Shown here one piece after another: positions 14,275-27,100 of a stretch of DNA of 64,000 nt; position 1 is the first letter of the stretch, and each line of letters opens with the position of its first letter. The stretch is taken from the NCBI GenBank assembly GCA_027943335.1, contig BSBK01007728.1:1-64000 (forward strand), read 5' to 3'. The DNA comes from Chamaecyparis obtusa (Eukaryota > Streptophyta > Pinopsida > Cupressales > Cupressaceae). The notes below the pieces were generated by a model. The model was given only the letters and a program-made list of their open reading frames with translations. It did not search any database and was not told the origin of the DNA. A program made the translations under genes and the position numbers.

Positions 14275-17200
14275 AACATTATCTCTAGGATTATGATTCT
14301 AACTCTTCTATAATCTCTCCCACAAAATCATATTGTCCTTCTCAGGTTGAGGATCCCAAAGACTACTATCTTTCCTTCCCATACCTTTGTAATTTTCCAT
14401 TATACTTCTAGTTACGGAACTAGAAATCACTGAAGGAGGGGCCTTTTTCTCTCTAAAGATTATGTTATTCCTCTCCTTCCAGATAAGCCAGGTAAAGTGG
14501 GGAAAGACAATTTTCTAGATATTCTTGGCATTTTTGTCATTGAAAGGACTCTTCCACCGCTGAAAGAACTCCTGGATAGAGTTAGGTTGCACCCAATTGA
14601 ACTCAAGGCAAGACATAGTAGTGTCCAACACCTCTCTAGTGAAAGAGTAGTGTATCATAAGATGATTGCAATTCTCAGCTTCTTGATAGCACAGAGCACA
14701 TCTATTAGGCATTTGAAACCCTCTTCTTAAGGGATTATCCTATGTGAGAATTTTATTCTGAACAAGCAGCCAGAAGAACATGTTAATTTTAGGGGTAAGG
14801 TCCTTATTCCATACTTGCACCCACAATGGCTGAACCTCATTAGGGAGGAGAAGCAATGAAGCAGAAGCAACTGAGAACTTTCTAGAAGTTGTTGAACCCC
14901 AAATAATTTTATCAACCTCATTCTCTCTAATAAACCAATTATTTAATTGTTTATTCACTTCTTTGAATCTGATATCCTTCAGCCCTAGGTCTATCCATTC
15001 TTCATTTTTCCAGTAATCACTAACAAATTCTCCTATAGTGTCTTTACAATCTTGAATAGCATTCCCCCACTCTTCATTCTCTATAAGTGGCTTCTCTAAC
15101 ATCCATTTATCATTCCAAAAATGAATTTTTCTGCCATTTCCCAGCTTCCAAATAGCTCCTTTGCAAATGAGATTACTTCCTTTACTTATACTATTCCAAA
15201 CAAAAGATCCCTGGATATCATTTTGACTTTGGATCATTCCTTCAAGATTACTAAGATGATATTTCCTTTTCATTATCGTATTCCATTCTTTCTCATCTTC
15301 AAAGATTCTCCAACATTGCTTAGCAAGGAGAGCTTTATTAGTATAATTGATGCTCCTTATTCCCAGACCCCCAATTTTTTTGGGCTTTCAAATCTTCTCC
15401 CAAGCCACAACACTAAGTCTCTTTTTCTCTTCCACTCTAGACCGTAGGAACCTTTTTTGGATCTTCTCTACTAAGTTAGAAAACTTTTGAGGTATTTTGA
15501 ATAGGCTAAGGGCATAGACTGGAAGATTTTGTAAAGTAATTTTTAGCAATTGAACTTTCCCAGCTTGACTAAGAATCACCCCTTTCCAACCCGCCAATTT
15601 CAATTGAAATCTATCGAGAATTTCATTTTAGAAATTAGCCTCCAATTTCAAGCAGAGAGGCGGACCAAGATATGTGGTCGGGAGACTTCCCATCTTGCAC
15701 CCAAGGATTGTAGAGATTCTATTCATTCTGGCTTTAGGGGTATTCAAGAAAAATAGAGCACTCTTCTCCCAATTTATTAGTTGACTTGTGGCATTAGCAT
15801 ACACATTTATTGCCTTCTTCATATTCCTTGCCTCCTTAAGAGTAGATTCTCCCATCAGAATTGTGTCATCAAAAAATTGTTCATGCGAGCAGACAATCCC
15901 TCTTGAAGTCAAATGTAAACCCATAATCAAACCATGAGACACCTGAAGGGAGAGGAATCTCCCCAAACATTCTACCATGATAGCAAAAAGGATAGGTGAT
16001 ATAGTATCACCTTGACATAACCCTCTAGATAGTCTGAAGAAAGGAGAGGATCTCCCATTCAGAATCACCGAAGATGAAATAGTAGTTAGAAGTTGCATAA
16101 TAATTTTAATCACTCCCTCATCAAAACCAAACTCTTGAAGAATTTTCATAAGAAACTCCCAATCGACCCTATCATAGGCTTTTGATAGGTCAAGTTTCAT
16201 AAGGAACCCATGTTTCCTCAATTTTTCCAATGAATGAATATTCTCATGAACAACCATGATCGAGTCCAAAATTTTTCACCCTAGCACAAAACCATTTTGT
16301 TGGGGGAAATTGAGACATGGGATGATCTTGAGAATCCTAGAAGTCATAACCTTAGATATAATCTTATACAATGAGTTACAAAGAATAATAGGTCTAAATT
16401 TGTTAGCTATGTTAGCTCCTAGTTTTTTGGGTATCAAAGCTATGAAGGTGGAGTTGAGCTCTTTAAGCATAGCTTTAGAACCATAGCATTCTTTCACAGC
16501 ACCCCAGATATCTTCTCCAATAATTTCCCATAAGTGTTGAAAGAAAAACATTTGAAAGCCATCCGGCCTGGGGGATTTTTCACCTTCAAAGGACTAGATA
16601 GCCTTGAAAATTTCCTCCTTTGAAGGGATAGATTTGAGAAGGAGATTATCCTCAGCCTCTAATAGCATGGGAATGGAACTCAGTAAATAATTTTGATCAT
16701 CATGATTGAGACCTTGTTCTCTACAAAGGATTGAAGCAAAATGGCCCATCATATCTTTCCTTATCTCTTCCTCTTTATCAAGAGTGCCCCTTTGGGTAAT
16801 CAAAGAGTTGATTCTATTCATAGCCTTGTGTTTCATCATTGTTAAATGGAAGAATCTAGTATTTCTGTCACCCGATTTTAGCCAAAGAGACCTGGATCTC
16901 TATCTCCAAAATGTTTCCTCTTTAGATATGATATTATGGTAATCCCCAAGGATAATATTTTCTTCTTTTCTAGTAGCTTCTATCAACCCTATACTATGTA
17001 TCTTATCTTGAATTTCTTTAAGGTCCATTTGAATTTTGCTTTTGGTTTGGAAGATATCACCAAAGACATCCTTATTCCAATGTCTACCTTTAGATTTTAT
17101 ATTAGCCATTTTTTTAGCCACCTAGAACATTGCCTTTCCTTCCACTTTAATACTCCACCACTCCTTTATTTTATTTTTGAAATCAGGGTGATTCAACCAC

Positions 17201-17673
17201 ATTTTCTCCATTCTGAAAGGAGTATTACCTTTTCCTCTGAATGAATTAGCTATAAAGGAAATAGGATAGTGATCTGACCCAATATGATTAAGAGGAGAAA
17301 GAGAGCAAGAAAAATTAGCAATCCAACCATGAGAGACAAGGACTCTGTCAAGCTTGACCTAAAAGAGATTCGCTCCCACTCTCCTATTTATCCAAGTATA
17401 ATCAATTCCTTTAAGGTCAACATCTAGCAAACTTCATTAGATATGAAATCCATAAAATCAACCATACTATCCACTTAGGTAATGTTCCCTCCTTTCTTAT
17501 CAGCTTCTTTCAGGGGAGTATTGAAGTCTCCCATCATCATCAAGTTATCATCTGGGTGATCCTTTCTTAAGTCATGAATCTTTTTTTAGAGATTAAGACG
17601 ACCAATTTTAGTATTTGGGGCATACACATTAATCAGAGTCCAAGAAAAATTATCCTTGATACTGCAAATTTTA
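14275..17673 (-). pseudogene. LINE F ORF2: endonuclease end, reverse transcriptase and zinc-binding region
   Basis: Going leftwards on the - strand from 17673: endonuclease with WTLINVYAPNTKIGRL (about 17640), MMMGDFNTPLKEADKKGG (about 17540) and GSDHYPISF (about 17270); a linker with RFFHLTMMKHKAMNRIN (about 16850); RT with SPRPDGFQ-like start, NKFRPIILCNSLYKIISKV, MKLDLSKAYDRVDWEFL (about 16180), RGLCQGDTISPILF (about 16020) and an active site reading FFDDT at 15866-15882 (usual form F/Y-A-D-D); then STYLG-type thumb sequence; and the zinc-binding RVT region with MPNRCALCYQEAENCNHLMIH (about 14700). Stops and shifts break it into stretches of 65-213 codons. This is the enzyme for target-primed reverse transcription in a dead copy. 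Confidence 0.85.
17669..17673. repeat. Target-site duplication TTTTA, left copy (gypsy C)
   Basis: TTTTA at 17669-17673 pairs with CTTTA at 29529-29533. The LINE reading frame (VVKICSIKDN on the - strand) shows that TAAAA was the original and that the right copy has mutated once. Confidence 0.85.
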
Positions 17674-18530
17674 TGATGCAGGAGCATCCCGGGTGTAAGA
17701 GCAAACTTGCATCACCCAAAAATATTTTTGTTTTTATATTCAATAAGGGTTATCTGTGCAGAGCTGCTATTTATGGACAGTTACTATTTTTGGTAATTTT
17801 CGTATGTGCTCAGAATGATCTGATTTCTTTCTTGGAGGTTTATTTTGGTAATATAAGTCTACTAGTAAAGTTTCATTGCCAGATCAAGTGTATATTGGAA
17901 GATATTGAAGATTTTCGGTATTGGCAGCAGGGTATAGAAACTTTGAACTCAGTTTTGAAGGCTTTAGAGGCCCTGGACAAGGTTAAAAATTTGGGTGATA
18001 GGCACTTGCACCAGTCAAGCCTGTAGAGCACTTCGTGGCATTTCCGAAATGGGGTTATAATAGCCGATCGGGTCAACTGGTGATGACTTATGGTCTTCAG
18101 AAGTTGGGCCACCTAAAATGGCAGAAAATAATTTTCTTCAAAATTTCTGTTCGGGTTTCAAAGGTTATCTTGAGCTGACTATGATGTAATAAAATATAAA
18201 ATAAAATAATTCTAAGTTTGGTCGGCCTTATTGGCTAAAATTCTGGAACCTTCCCAAGCGGTGGAAAAATTGCCTATATAAGGAAGGCTGTATTATTGTC
18301 TTAGGCAGTTCAGAATAGTTCTAGGTAGTAGATATGGGTAATAGTTCGAGGCTTTGTCCTACAGAATATTGTAAGGGAATGCCCATGTGGCTTTTCATAT
18401 TGTAATTTTGAAAGTTTGTAATTCCACATTTGTGGAGATAATAAGAAGCCAATTTTCTATTCTTGCATATTGTTGTTGTTTCTCTATATCTGTTATGTGT
18501 TTGTGGTATTAAGGGGAGCACCCTTCATCA
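17674..18530 (+). repeat. Gypsy C LTR1
   Basis: 857 bp, TGATGCAGGAGC... to ...CCCTTCATCA. TATA box TATATAA at 18275-18281, within CCTATATAAGGAAGG. The first 45 bases hold nested inverted repeats (GATGC/GCATC and GGGTG/CACCC). Confidence 0.95.
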
Positions 18531-18532
18531 AG

Positions 18533-18544
18533 TGGTATCAGAGT
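18533..18544 (+). promoter_or_regulatory. Gypsy C1 primer binding site
   Basis: TGGTATCAGAGT, two bases after LTR1. It matches the initiator tRNA-Met 3' end complement at 11 of 12 positions (last C changed to T). Confidence 0.88.
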
Positions 18545-18631
18545 AGGAGTTTCTAAGTGTGTAAACAGATCGCTGACTGTGAGGTAGTTTGCACCAGGAC
18601 CGTGGTTAGTGTTTCAGAGCACATCACAAAA

Positions 18632-21600
18632 ATGCCTCCACGAAGGGAACGTGGCGGAAGAGCTGGTGTTGTAACACCTGAGGTTAGGGAACTACAGAGA
18701 CAAGTGCAAGCATTGCAAGAAGAGATTCATAGAGGAATAAATCTTAATGTCAGAGATGAAAGCGAGGATGAAGTTGAAGAAGAATTTCCAGAAGGAGAAG
18801 TCAAAATTGTGAACCAGGAGGAAGAAAGACTTTTTCGAACCATTTCTAAGATTGGAAAAAGACCTAAGATTGAGGTTCCTACATTTTCTGAAAATCTTAA
18901 CCCAAAAGAATTGATCGACTGGATCAATGAATGTGAGGAATATTTTGAGTATGAAGATGTTGAGGATCCTGATAGGGTCAAATTTGAGAAGGCCAGACTG
19001 AAAGGTCATGCGAAGATATGGTGGCAAGAGATTCAGTTGGAGCGAAATAGAAGGGGAAAGGAGAAAATCACGAGATGGGATCGGATGGTGGATAAATTGA
19101 AGTGACAGTTCATTCCTATTGATTATGAGCTTGACCTACTGAAGAAAATGCAGAGTTTGAAGCAAGCAAAAAGATCTGTTCAAGAGTATAGAGAGGAGTT
19201 CTATTGACTTCTCATCAAAACAGGCCATGCAGAAGCTGATAAGGAGAAAGTTGCCCGATACCTTAATGGGTTAATGCCAAGCATTCACGAGGAGTTGAAT
19301 CTGGTTCGAATGAGCAGTATTGAGGAGGCATACCAATTTGCCCTAAAAGTAGAGGAAAAGCTAAACAAGAAGTTTGAGAGCAGGCAAAATGGAAGAGGTC
19401 GCGGTGGACAATCTGGTGGACGGTCATATGGTGGCCGAAATGAAGATCCAAAAAAGAAGGATGAGGCCAGTAGTAGTCAAAATCAGCATGGAAATAATTC
19501 CAATCTCTTCCAGGATTAGAATAATAGAGATCAGAGAGGAAGAGGACAAGGATCTGGAAGAGGAGGCTTCCGTGGAACATGTTTTCACTATGGAGAAGGT
19601 CATAGGGCATTTGAATGTCCTTAGCGCCAAGGAAGAAGAGACAGAAGAAATGAAGGCCAGGCCAGAGTTGCACATGTAGATGAAGATGCTAGATCATCAA
19701 ATTTTGAAGATGCTAAAAGAGGAGAAACGTTGATTAACTGAAGAGTCCTGTTAAGTGGTGAGAATGAACCTGAGCAAAAGAGGAGCCTATTTTGCACCAG
19801 GTGCAAGTGTGAAGGTAAATGTTGTGATGTGATTATTGATAGTGGAAGCACTGACAATTTGGTGTCAAAAGAGATGGTGACAAAGTTAAAGGTCAAGAGA
19901 CAGAAACACCCACATCCATATCAGATTGCTTGGGTACAGGATGACCACAAGGCCATGGTCAATGAACAATGCCTAGTGAAGTTCAAGGTTGGCGGATACC
20001 AAGATGAGGTATTGTGTGATATCATATCTGTGGATGCATGTCATATGTTGTTGGGTAGACCATGGCAGTTTGACAGATGTGATGTACATGATGGTCGTGC
20101 GAATACCTATTCCCTGACACAAGATGGAGTGCGACATAAGCTAAAACCATTGAAGGAGACTGAAGAAAAGGTATGTGGTAATGCAAGGATAACTTTTGTT
20201 GATGGAAGAAATTTCCTAGATGGTATGAGGCATGAGCATGTATGTTTTGCTTTAATTCCAAAAGCTAGTAAAGAGGAAGTAGAAGATGTTCCTGTAGAAG
20301 TTGTAGATTTGTTGAATGAGTTTCAAGATATTGTATCTGATAACGTGCCTGATGGATTACCACCAGTCAGAAAGATTAGTCATCAGATGGACTTGATCCC
20401 AGAAGTGAGTTTGCCGAATAACGCAGCACACAAAATGACACCTGTGGAAAGTGAGGAGTTGAACAGATAGGTACATGAGTTGTTACAAAAAGGATTGATC
20501 CGTGAGAGTCTGAGTCCCTGTGCTGTACCAACGGTATTAGCACCAAAGAAGAATAGAGAATGGAGTATGTGTACAGATTCTAGGGCAATAAACAAGATCA
20601 CAATCAAGTACAGGTTTCCATTGCCACGAATGGATGATATTATGGACTGTTTGAGTGGAGTTGTGTATTTTTCAAAGATAGATCTGAAAAGTGGATATCA
20701 TCAGATTCAGATCAGAGAAGGAGATGAATGGAAGACTGCCTTCAAGACAAAGGAAGGACTATATGAGTGGTTAGTCATGCCTTTTGGGCTAACCAATGCG
20801 CCGAGTACTTTCATGCGGCTCATGAACGAGGTTCTGAAAGAATTTTTGGGTAAGTTTGTCATTGTTTACCTAGATGATATTCTGATCTTTAGTAAGACAT
20901 TGGAGGAGCATATGATGCATATTCGTATGGTGTTTGAGAAGTTGAGAGATGAGAAATTGTTGATTAATTTGAAGAAGTGCAGTTTTGTGAAGAAAGAGTT
21001 GGTGTATTTAGAGTTTGTAGTTTCAGGAGAAGGTCTAAAAATAGACCCAAAGAAGGTACATGCTATCCTTGAATGGCCTACTCCAAGGAGTGCTACTAAG
21101 GTAAGATCTTTTCATGGTCTAGCTAGCTTTTATAGAAAGTTTATTAGGAATTTTAGTAGTACTTGTGGACCCTTGACTAAAACAATGAGAGGGGATAGAA
21201 AAGAATTTAAGTGGACTAATGGGGCAAAAAAAAGTTTTCAATTGTTGAAACAAAAAGTTACAAAACAACCTATTTTAGCACTTCCAGATTTTAATAAGGT
21301 GTTTCAAGTAGATTGTGATGCTAGTGGTACTGCAATAGGAGCTGTTATGAGCCAAGAAGGTAAACCTGTTGCTTATTTCAGTGAGAAGTTAAATGATGCT
21401 AAGCGAAAATATTCTATTTATGATCAGGAATTTTATACTATAGTTCAGGCATTAAAGAAGTGGAGACATTATCTGCTTCCTAATGAGTTTATTTTGTATA
21501 CTGATCATCAAGCTTTGCAATATTTGAATAGTCAAGGAAACTTGAATCAGAGGCATTTGAAATGGGTTGAGTTTTTGTAGAGTTATACATTTGTTTTGAA

Positions 21601-23128
21601 ACACAGGAGTGGAAAGTCCAATAGGGTTATTGATGCTCTTAGCAAAAGGCAACTATTGCTGACAGAAATGCAGATTGAAGTGGTTGGATTTAAGGAACTC
21701 AAGAATTTGTATCCAGAGGATCTTGATTTTGGTGAAGCTTGGAAAGCTTGTACAGAACCTATTACTCTAGATAGGACAAAATGGCTGGATTTCATCATCC
21801 AGGATGATATGCTGTTCAAAGGGAGTCAATTGTGCATTCCATGAAGTTCTATGAGGGAGAATCTCATCAAGGAGAAGCATAGCGGAGGATTAGTTGGACA
21901 TTTTGGTCATGACAAAACCCTTTCTTTGGTTAGTGAGAATTATTATTGGCCACAGTTGCAGCAAGATGTGAAGAAGTTTGTACAGAGTTGTAGAGTATGT
22001 CAGATGGCGAAAGGAGTGAAGTAGAATACAGGGTTGTATCAGCCATTATCTGTACCAGAGAAGCCTTGGGAGGATATCAGCATGGACTTTGTTCTTGGTT
22101 TACCGAGGACTCGGTGGGGACATGATTTAATTTTTGTGGTGGTTGACAGATTTTCAAAGATGGCACATTTCATTCCCTGCAAGAAGACTAATGATGTTGT
22201 TCATATAGCAGAATTGTTTTTCAGAGAAGTAGTGAGACTTCATGGTTTGCCAAAAACCATAGTTTCAGATCAGGACACTAAGTTTGTTGGATATTTCTAG
22301 CGTACATTATGGAAGAAGTTGAAGATAGATTTGAAGTTCAGTTCATCACATCATCCACATACTGATGGACAGACAGAGGTGGTGAATAGGAGTTTGGAAA
22401 ATTTGCTAAGATGTTTGGTTGGAGATAAGCCAACAAGATGGGATTTGATTTTACCACAGGTAGAATTTGTGTACAATAATTATATCAATAGGAGCACTGG
22501 TAAATCACCATTCTAGATTGTATATGGAAGTAGTCCAAGAAATGCATCTGAATTGAGGAAGATAGATAAAGGAGAAATAAGTAGTGCTGAAGCTGAGGAT
22601 TTTGCAGAACACTTGAATAATATCCATGGGGAGGTGAGGAAGCATATTACCAAGATGAACACACAGTATAACGCTAAGGTAGATGAGAGGAGGTATAAGG
22701 AATTTGAGGTTGGTGATGAAGTCATGGTTCATTTGCGGAAGCAGTGGTTTCCAGTTGGTACATATAACAAGCTGAAAATGAAGAAGTTTGGGCCATGTAA
22801 GATACTGAAGAAGCATGATTCAAGAAATGCATATGAGGTAGAATTGCCTAGTGAGCTGAATATTTCACTAGTGTTTAACATTTCAGATTTGACAGAGTAT
22901 CATGAAGGAGGTGTTGAAGATGAGGTTGCAGCAGCATAGTGGAGTATTCCAGCAACTAGTTCAGACACTAAGGAGATCGAAGATATACTGGACAGTTGTG
23001 TTAGCAGAAGCACAAGGAACAGGACATATGAAGAATATCTGGTTAAGTGGAAAGGATGACCTGTTGAAGATTCATCATGGCTGACAAAGGAGGAGGTTAG
23101 CCATCTTGGTTTTCCTCTGCACACCTGA
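18632..23128 (+). pseudogene. Gypsy C1 gag-pol polyprotein (stops only, no frameshift)
   Basis: ATG at 18632 (MPPRRERGG), chosen because the same start is conserved in all four copies. One frame runs to the chromodomain TGA at 23057-23059 (1476 codons, four fewer than its relatives) and on to the terminal TGA at 23126. Domains: gag; a damaged zinc knuckle near 19580 (second Cys changed to Tyr and one residue lost); protease DSGSTDNLVS near 19840; RT at 20480-21580 with an intact YLDD near 20870; RNase [11 protein letters not shown] near 21310; integrase with H-H-C-C finger near 21895-22010; chromodomain. About a dozen in-frame stops occur, e.g. 19103, 19204, 20468, 21578, 22513; almost all are C-to-T (or the G-to-A equivalent) changes from codons kept in gypsy D or C2. 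Confidence 0.93.
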
Positions 23129-23166
23129 GTCATGACAGGGTCACTTCTCAAATTACCTCGGGTGTC

Positions 23167-24023
23167 TGATGCAGGAGCATCTTGGGTGTAAGAGCAATCT
23201 TGCATCACCCAAAAATATTTCTATTTTTATATTCAATAAGGGTTATTTGTGCAGAGCTGCTATTTATGGACAGTTACTATTTTTGGTAATTTTTGTATGT
23301 GCTTAGAATGATCTGATTTGTTTCTTGGAGGTTCATTTTGGTCATATAAGTCTGCCAGTAAAGTTTCATTGCCAGATCAAGTGTATATTGGAAGATATTG
23401 AAGATTTTTGGTATTGGTAGCAAGGTACAAAAGCTTTGAACTCAATTTTGAAGGCTTTAGAGGCCCCGAATGAGGTTGAAAATTTGGGTGACAAGTGCTT
23501 GCGCCAGTCAATCCTGTAGAGCACTTCGTGGCATTTCCGAAATGGGGTTATAATAGCCGATCGGGTCAATTGGTGATGACTTATGGTCTTCGGAAGTTGG
23601 GCCACCTAAAATGGTGAAAAATAATTTTCTTCAAAATTTCTGTTCAGGTTTCAAAGGTTATCTTGAGCTGACTATGATGTAATAAAATGTAAAATAAAAT
23701 AATTCTAAGTTTGGTCGGCCTTATTGGCTAAAATTTTGGAACCTTCTCAGGCGGTGGAAAAATTGCCTATATAAGGAAGGCTATATTATTCTCTTAGGCA
23801 GTTCAGAATAGTTCTGGGTAGTAGATCTGGGTAATAGTTCAAAGCTTTGTCCTACAGAATATTGTAAGGGAATGCCCATGTGGCTTTGCATATTGTAATT
23901 CTGAAAGTCTGTAATTCCACATTTGTGGAGATAATAAGAAGCCAATTTTTTGTTCTTGCATATTGTTGTTGTTTCTCTATATCTGTTATGTGTTTGTGGT
24001 ATTAAGGGGAGCACCCTTCATCA
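23167..24023 (+). repeat. Gypsy C LTR2 (shared central LTR)
   Basis: 857 bp; serves as 3' LTR of unit C1 and 5' LTR of unit C2. TATA box TATATAA at 23768-23774. It shares variants such as CCCCGAATGAGG and GACAAGTGCTTG with LTR3 that LTR1 lacks. Confidence 0.95.
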
Positions 24024-24025
24024 AG

Positions 24026-24037
24026 TGGTATCAGAGA
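24026..24037 (+). promoter_or_regulatory. Gypsy C2 primer binding site
   Basis: TGGTATCAGAGA, two bases after LTR2. It matches the initiator tRNA-Met complement at 11 of 12 positions. Confidence 0.87.
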
Positions 24038-24124
24038 AGGAGTTCCTTAGTGTGTAAATAGATCACCGACTGTGAGGCAGTTTGCACCAGGACCGTGGTT
24101 AGGGTTTCAACGCGCATCACAAAA

Positions 24125-27100
24125 ATGCCTCCACGAAGGGACCGTGGTGAAAGAGCTAGTGTTGTAACACCTGAGGTTAGGGAACTACAGAGACAAGTGC
24201 GAGCATTGCAAGAAGAGATTCGTAGAGGAATGAATCTTAATGTCAGAGATGAAAGTGAGGATGAAGTTGAAGAAGAATATCAAGAAAGAGAAGTCAAAAT
24301 TGTGAACCAGGAGGAAGAAAGACTTTTTCGGGCTATTTCTAAGATTGGGAAAAGACCTAAGATTGAGGTTCCTACATTTTCTAGAAATCTTAACCCAGAA
24401 GAATTGATCGGCTGGATCAATGAATGTGAGGAGTATTTTGAGTATGAAGATGTTGAGGATCTTGATAGGGTCAAATTTGCGAAGGCCAGACTGAAAGGTC
24501 ATGCGAAGATATGGTGGCAAGAGATTCAGTTGGAGCGAAATAGAAGGGGAAAGGAGAAAATCAAGAGATGGGATCGGATGGTGGATAAATTGAAGTGACA
24601 GTTGATTCTTGTTGATTATGAGCTTGACTTACTGAAGAAAATGCAGAGTTTGAAGCAAGCAAAAAGATCTGTTTAGGAGTATACAGAGGAGTTCTATCGA
24701 CTTCTCATCAGAACAGGCCATGCAGAAGCTGATAAGGAGAAAGATGCCCGATACCTTAATGGGTTAAGGCCAAGCATTCAGGAGGAGTTGAATCTGGTTC
24801 AAATGAGCAGTATTGAGGAGGCATACCAATTTGCCCTAAAAGTAGAGGAAAAGCTTAACAAGAAGTTTGAGAGCAGGCAAAATGGAAGAGGTCGCGGTGG
24901 GCGATCTGGTGGACGGTCATATGGTTGCTGAAATGAAGATCTAAAAAAGAAGGATGAGGCCAGTAGTAGTCAAAATCAGTGTGGAAATAATTTCAATCGC
25001 TTCCAGGATCAAAATAATAGAGATCAGAGAGGAAGAGGAAGAGGACAAGGATCTGGAAGAGGAGGCTTCCGTAGAACATGTTTTCACTGTGGAGAAGAAG
25101 GTCATAGGGCATTTGAACGTCCTCAGCGCCAAGGCAGAACAGACAAAAAAAATGAAGGCAAGGCTAGAGTTGCACATGTAGATGAAGATGCCAGATCATC
25201 AAATTCTGAAGATACTGAAAGAGGAGAAACGTTGATTAATCGAAGAGTCCTGTTGAGTGGTGAGAATGAACCTGAGAAAAGGAGGAGCCTATTTCACACC
25301 AGGTGTAAGTGTGGAGGTAAATGTTGTGATGTGATTATTGATAGTGGAAGCACTGACAATTTGGTGTCAGAAGAGATGGTGACAAAGTTGAAGGTCAAGA
25401 GACAGAAACACCCACATCCATATCGGATTGCCTGGGTACAGGATGACCACAAGGTCATGGTCAATGAACAATGCCTAGTGAAGTTCAAGGTTGGCAGATA
25501 CCAAGATGAGGTATTGTGTGATATCATATTTATGGATGCATGTCATATGTTGTTGGGTAGACCATGGCAGTTTGACAGATGTGCTGTACATGATGGTCGT
25601 GCAAATACCTATTCCCTGACAGAGGATGGAGTGCGACATAAGCTAAAACCATTGAAGGAGACTGAAGAAAAGGTATGTGGTAATGCAAGGATAACTTTTG
25701 TTGATGGAAGAAATTTCCTAGATGGTATGAGGCATGAGCATGTATGTTTTGCTTTAATTCCAAAAGCTGGTAAAGAGGAAGTAGAAGATGTTCCTGTAGA
25801 AGTTGCAGATTTGTTGAATGAGTTTCAGGATATTGTATCTGATAACATGCCTGATGGATTACCACCAGTCAGAAAGATCATTCATCAGATGGACTTGATC
25901 CCAGGAGTGAGTTTGCCGAATAAGGCATCACATAGAGTGACACCTGCAAAAAGTGAGGAGTTGAACAGACAGGTACATGAGTTGTTACAAAAAGGATTGA
26001 TCCGTGAGAGTCTGAGTCCCTGTGCTGTACCAGTGGTATTAGCACCAAAGAAGAATGGAGAATGGAGGATGTGTACAGATTCTAGGGCAATAAACAAGAT
26101 CACAATCACGTACAGGTTTCCATTGCCACGAATGGATGATATTATGGACTGTCTGAGTGGAGCTGTGTATTTTTCAAAGATAGATCTGAAAAGTGGATAT
26201 CATCAGATTCAAATCAGAGAAGGAGATGAATGGACGACTACCTTCAAGACAAAGGAAGGACTATATGAGTGGTTAGTCATGCCTTTTGGGCTAACCAATG
26301 CACCGAGCACTTTCATGCGGCTCATGAATGAGGTTCTGAAAGAATTTCTAGGTAAGTTTGTCATTGTTTACCTAGATGATATTCTGATCTTTAGTAAGAC
26401 ATTGGAGGAGCATATGATGCATATTCGTATGGTGTTTGAGAAGTTGAGAGATGAGAAATTGTTGATTAATTTGAAGAGGTGCAGTTTTGTGAAGAAAGAG
26501 TTGGTGTATTTGGGGTTTGTAGTTTCAGGAGAAGGTCTAAAAATGGACCCAGAGAAGGTATATGCTATCCTTGAATGGCCTACTCCAAGGAGTGCTACTG
26601 AGGTAAGATCTTTTCATGGTCTAGCTAGCTTTTACAGAAAGTTTATTAGGAATTTTAGCAATATTTGTGGACCCTTGACTAAAACAATGAGAGGGGATAG
26701 AAAAGAATTTAAGTGGACTAATGGGGCAGAAAAAAGTTTTCAATTGTTGAAATAAAAAGTTACAGAACAACCTATTTTAGCACTTCCAAATTTTAATAAG
26801 GTGTTTCAAGTAGATTGTGATGCTAGTGGTACTGCAATAGGAGCTGTTATGAGCCAAGAAGGTAAACCTGTTGCTTATTTCAGTGAGAAGTTAAATGATG
26901 CCAAGCGGAAATATTCTATTTATGATCAGGAATTTTATGCTATAGTTCAAGCATTAAAGAAGTGGAGACATTATCTGCTTCCTAAGGAGTTTGTTTTGTA
27001 TACTGATCATCAAGCTTTGCAATATTTGAATAGTGAAGGAAAGTTGAATCAGAGGCATTTGAAATGGGTTGAGTTTTTGCAAAATTATATATTTGTTTTG

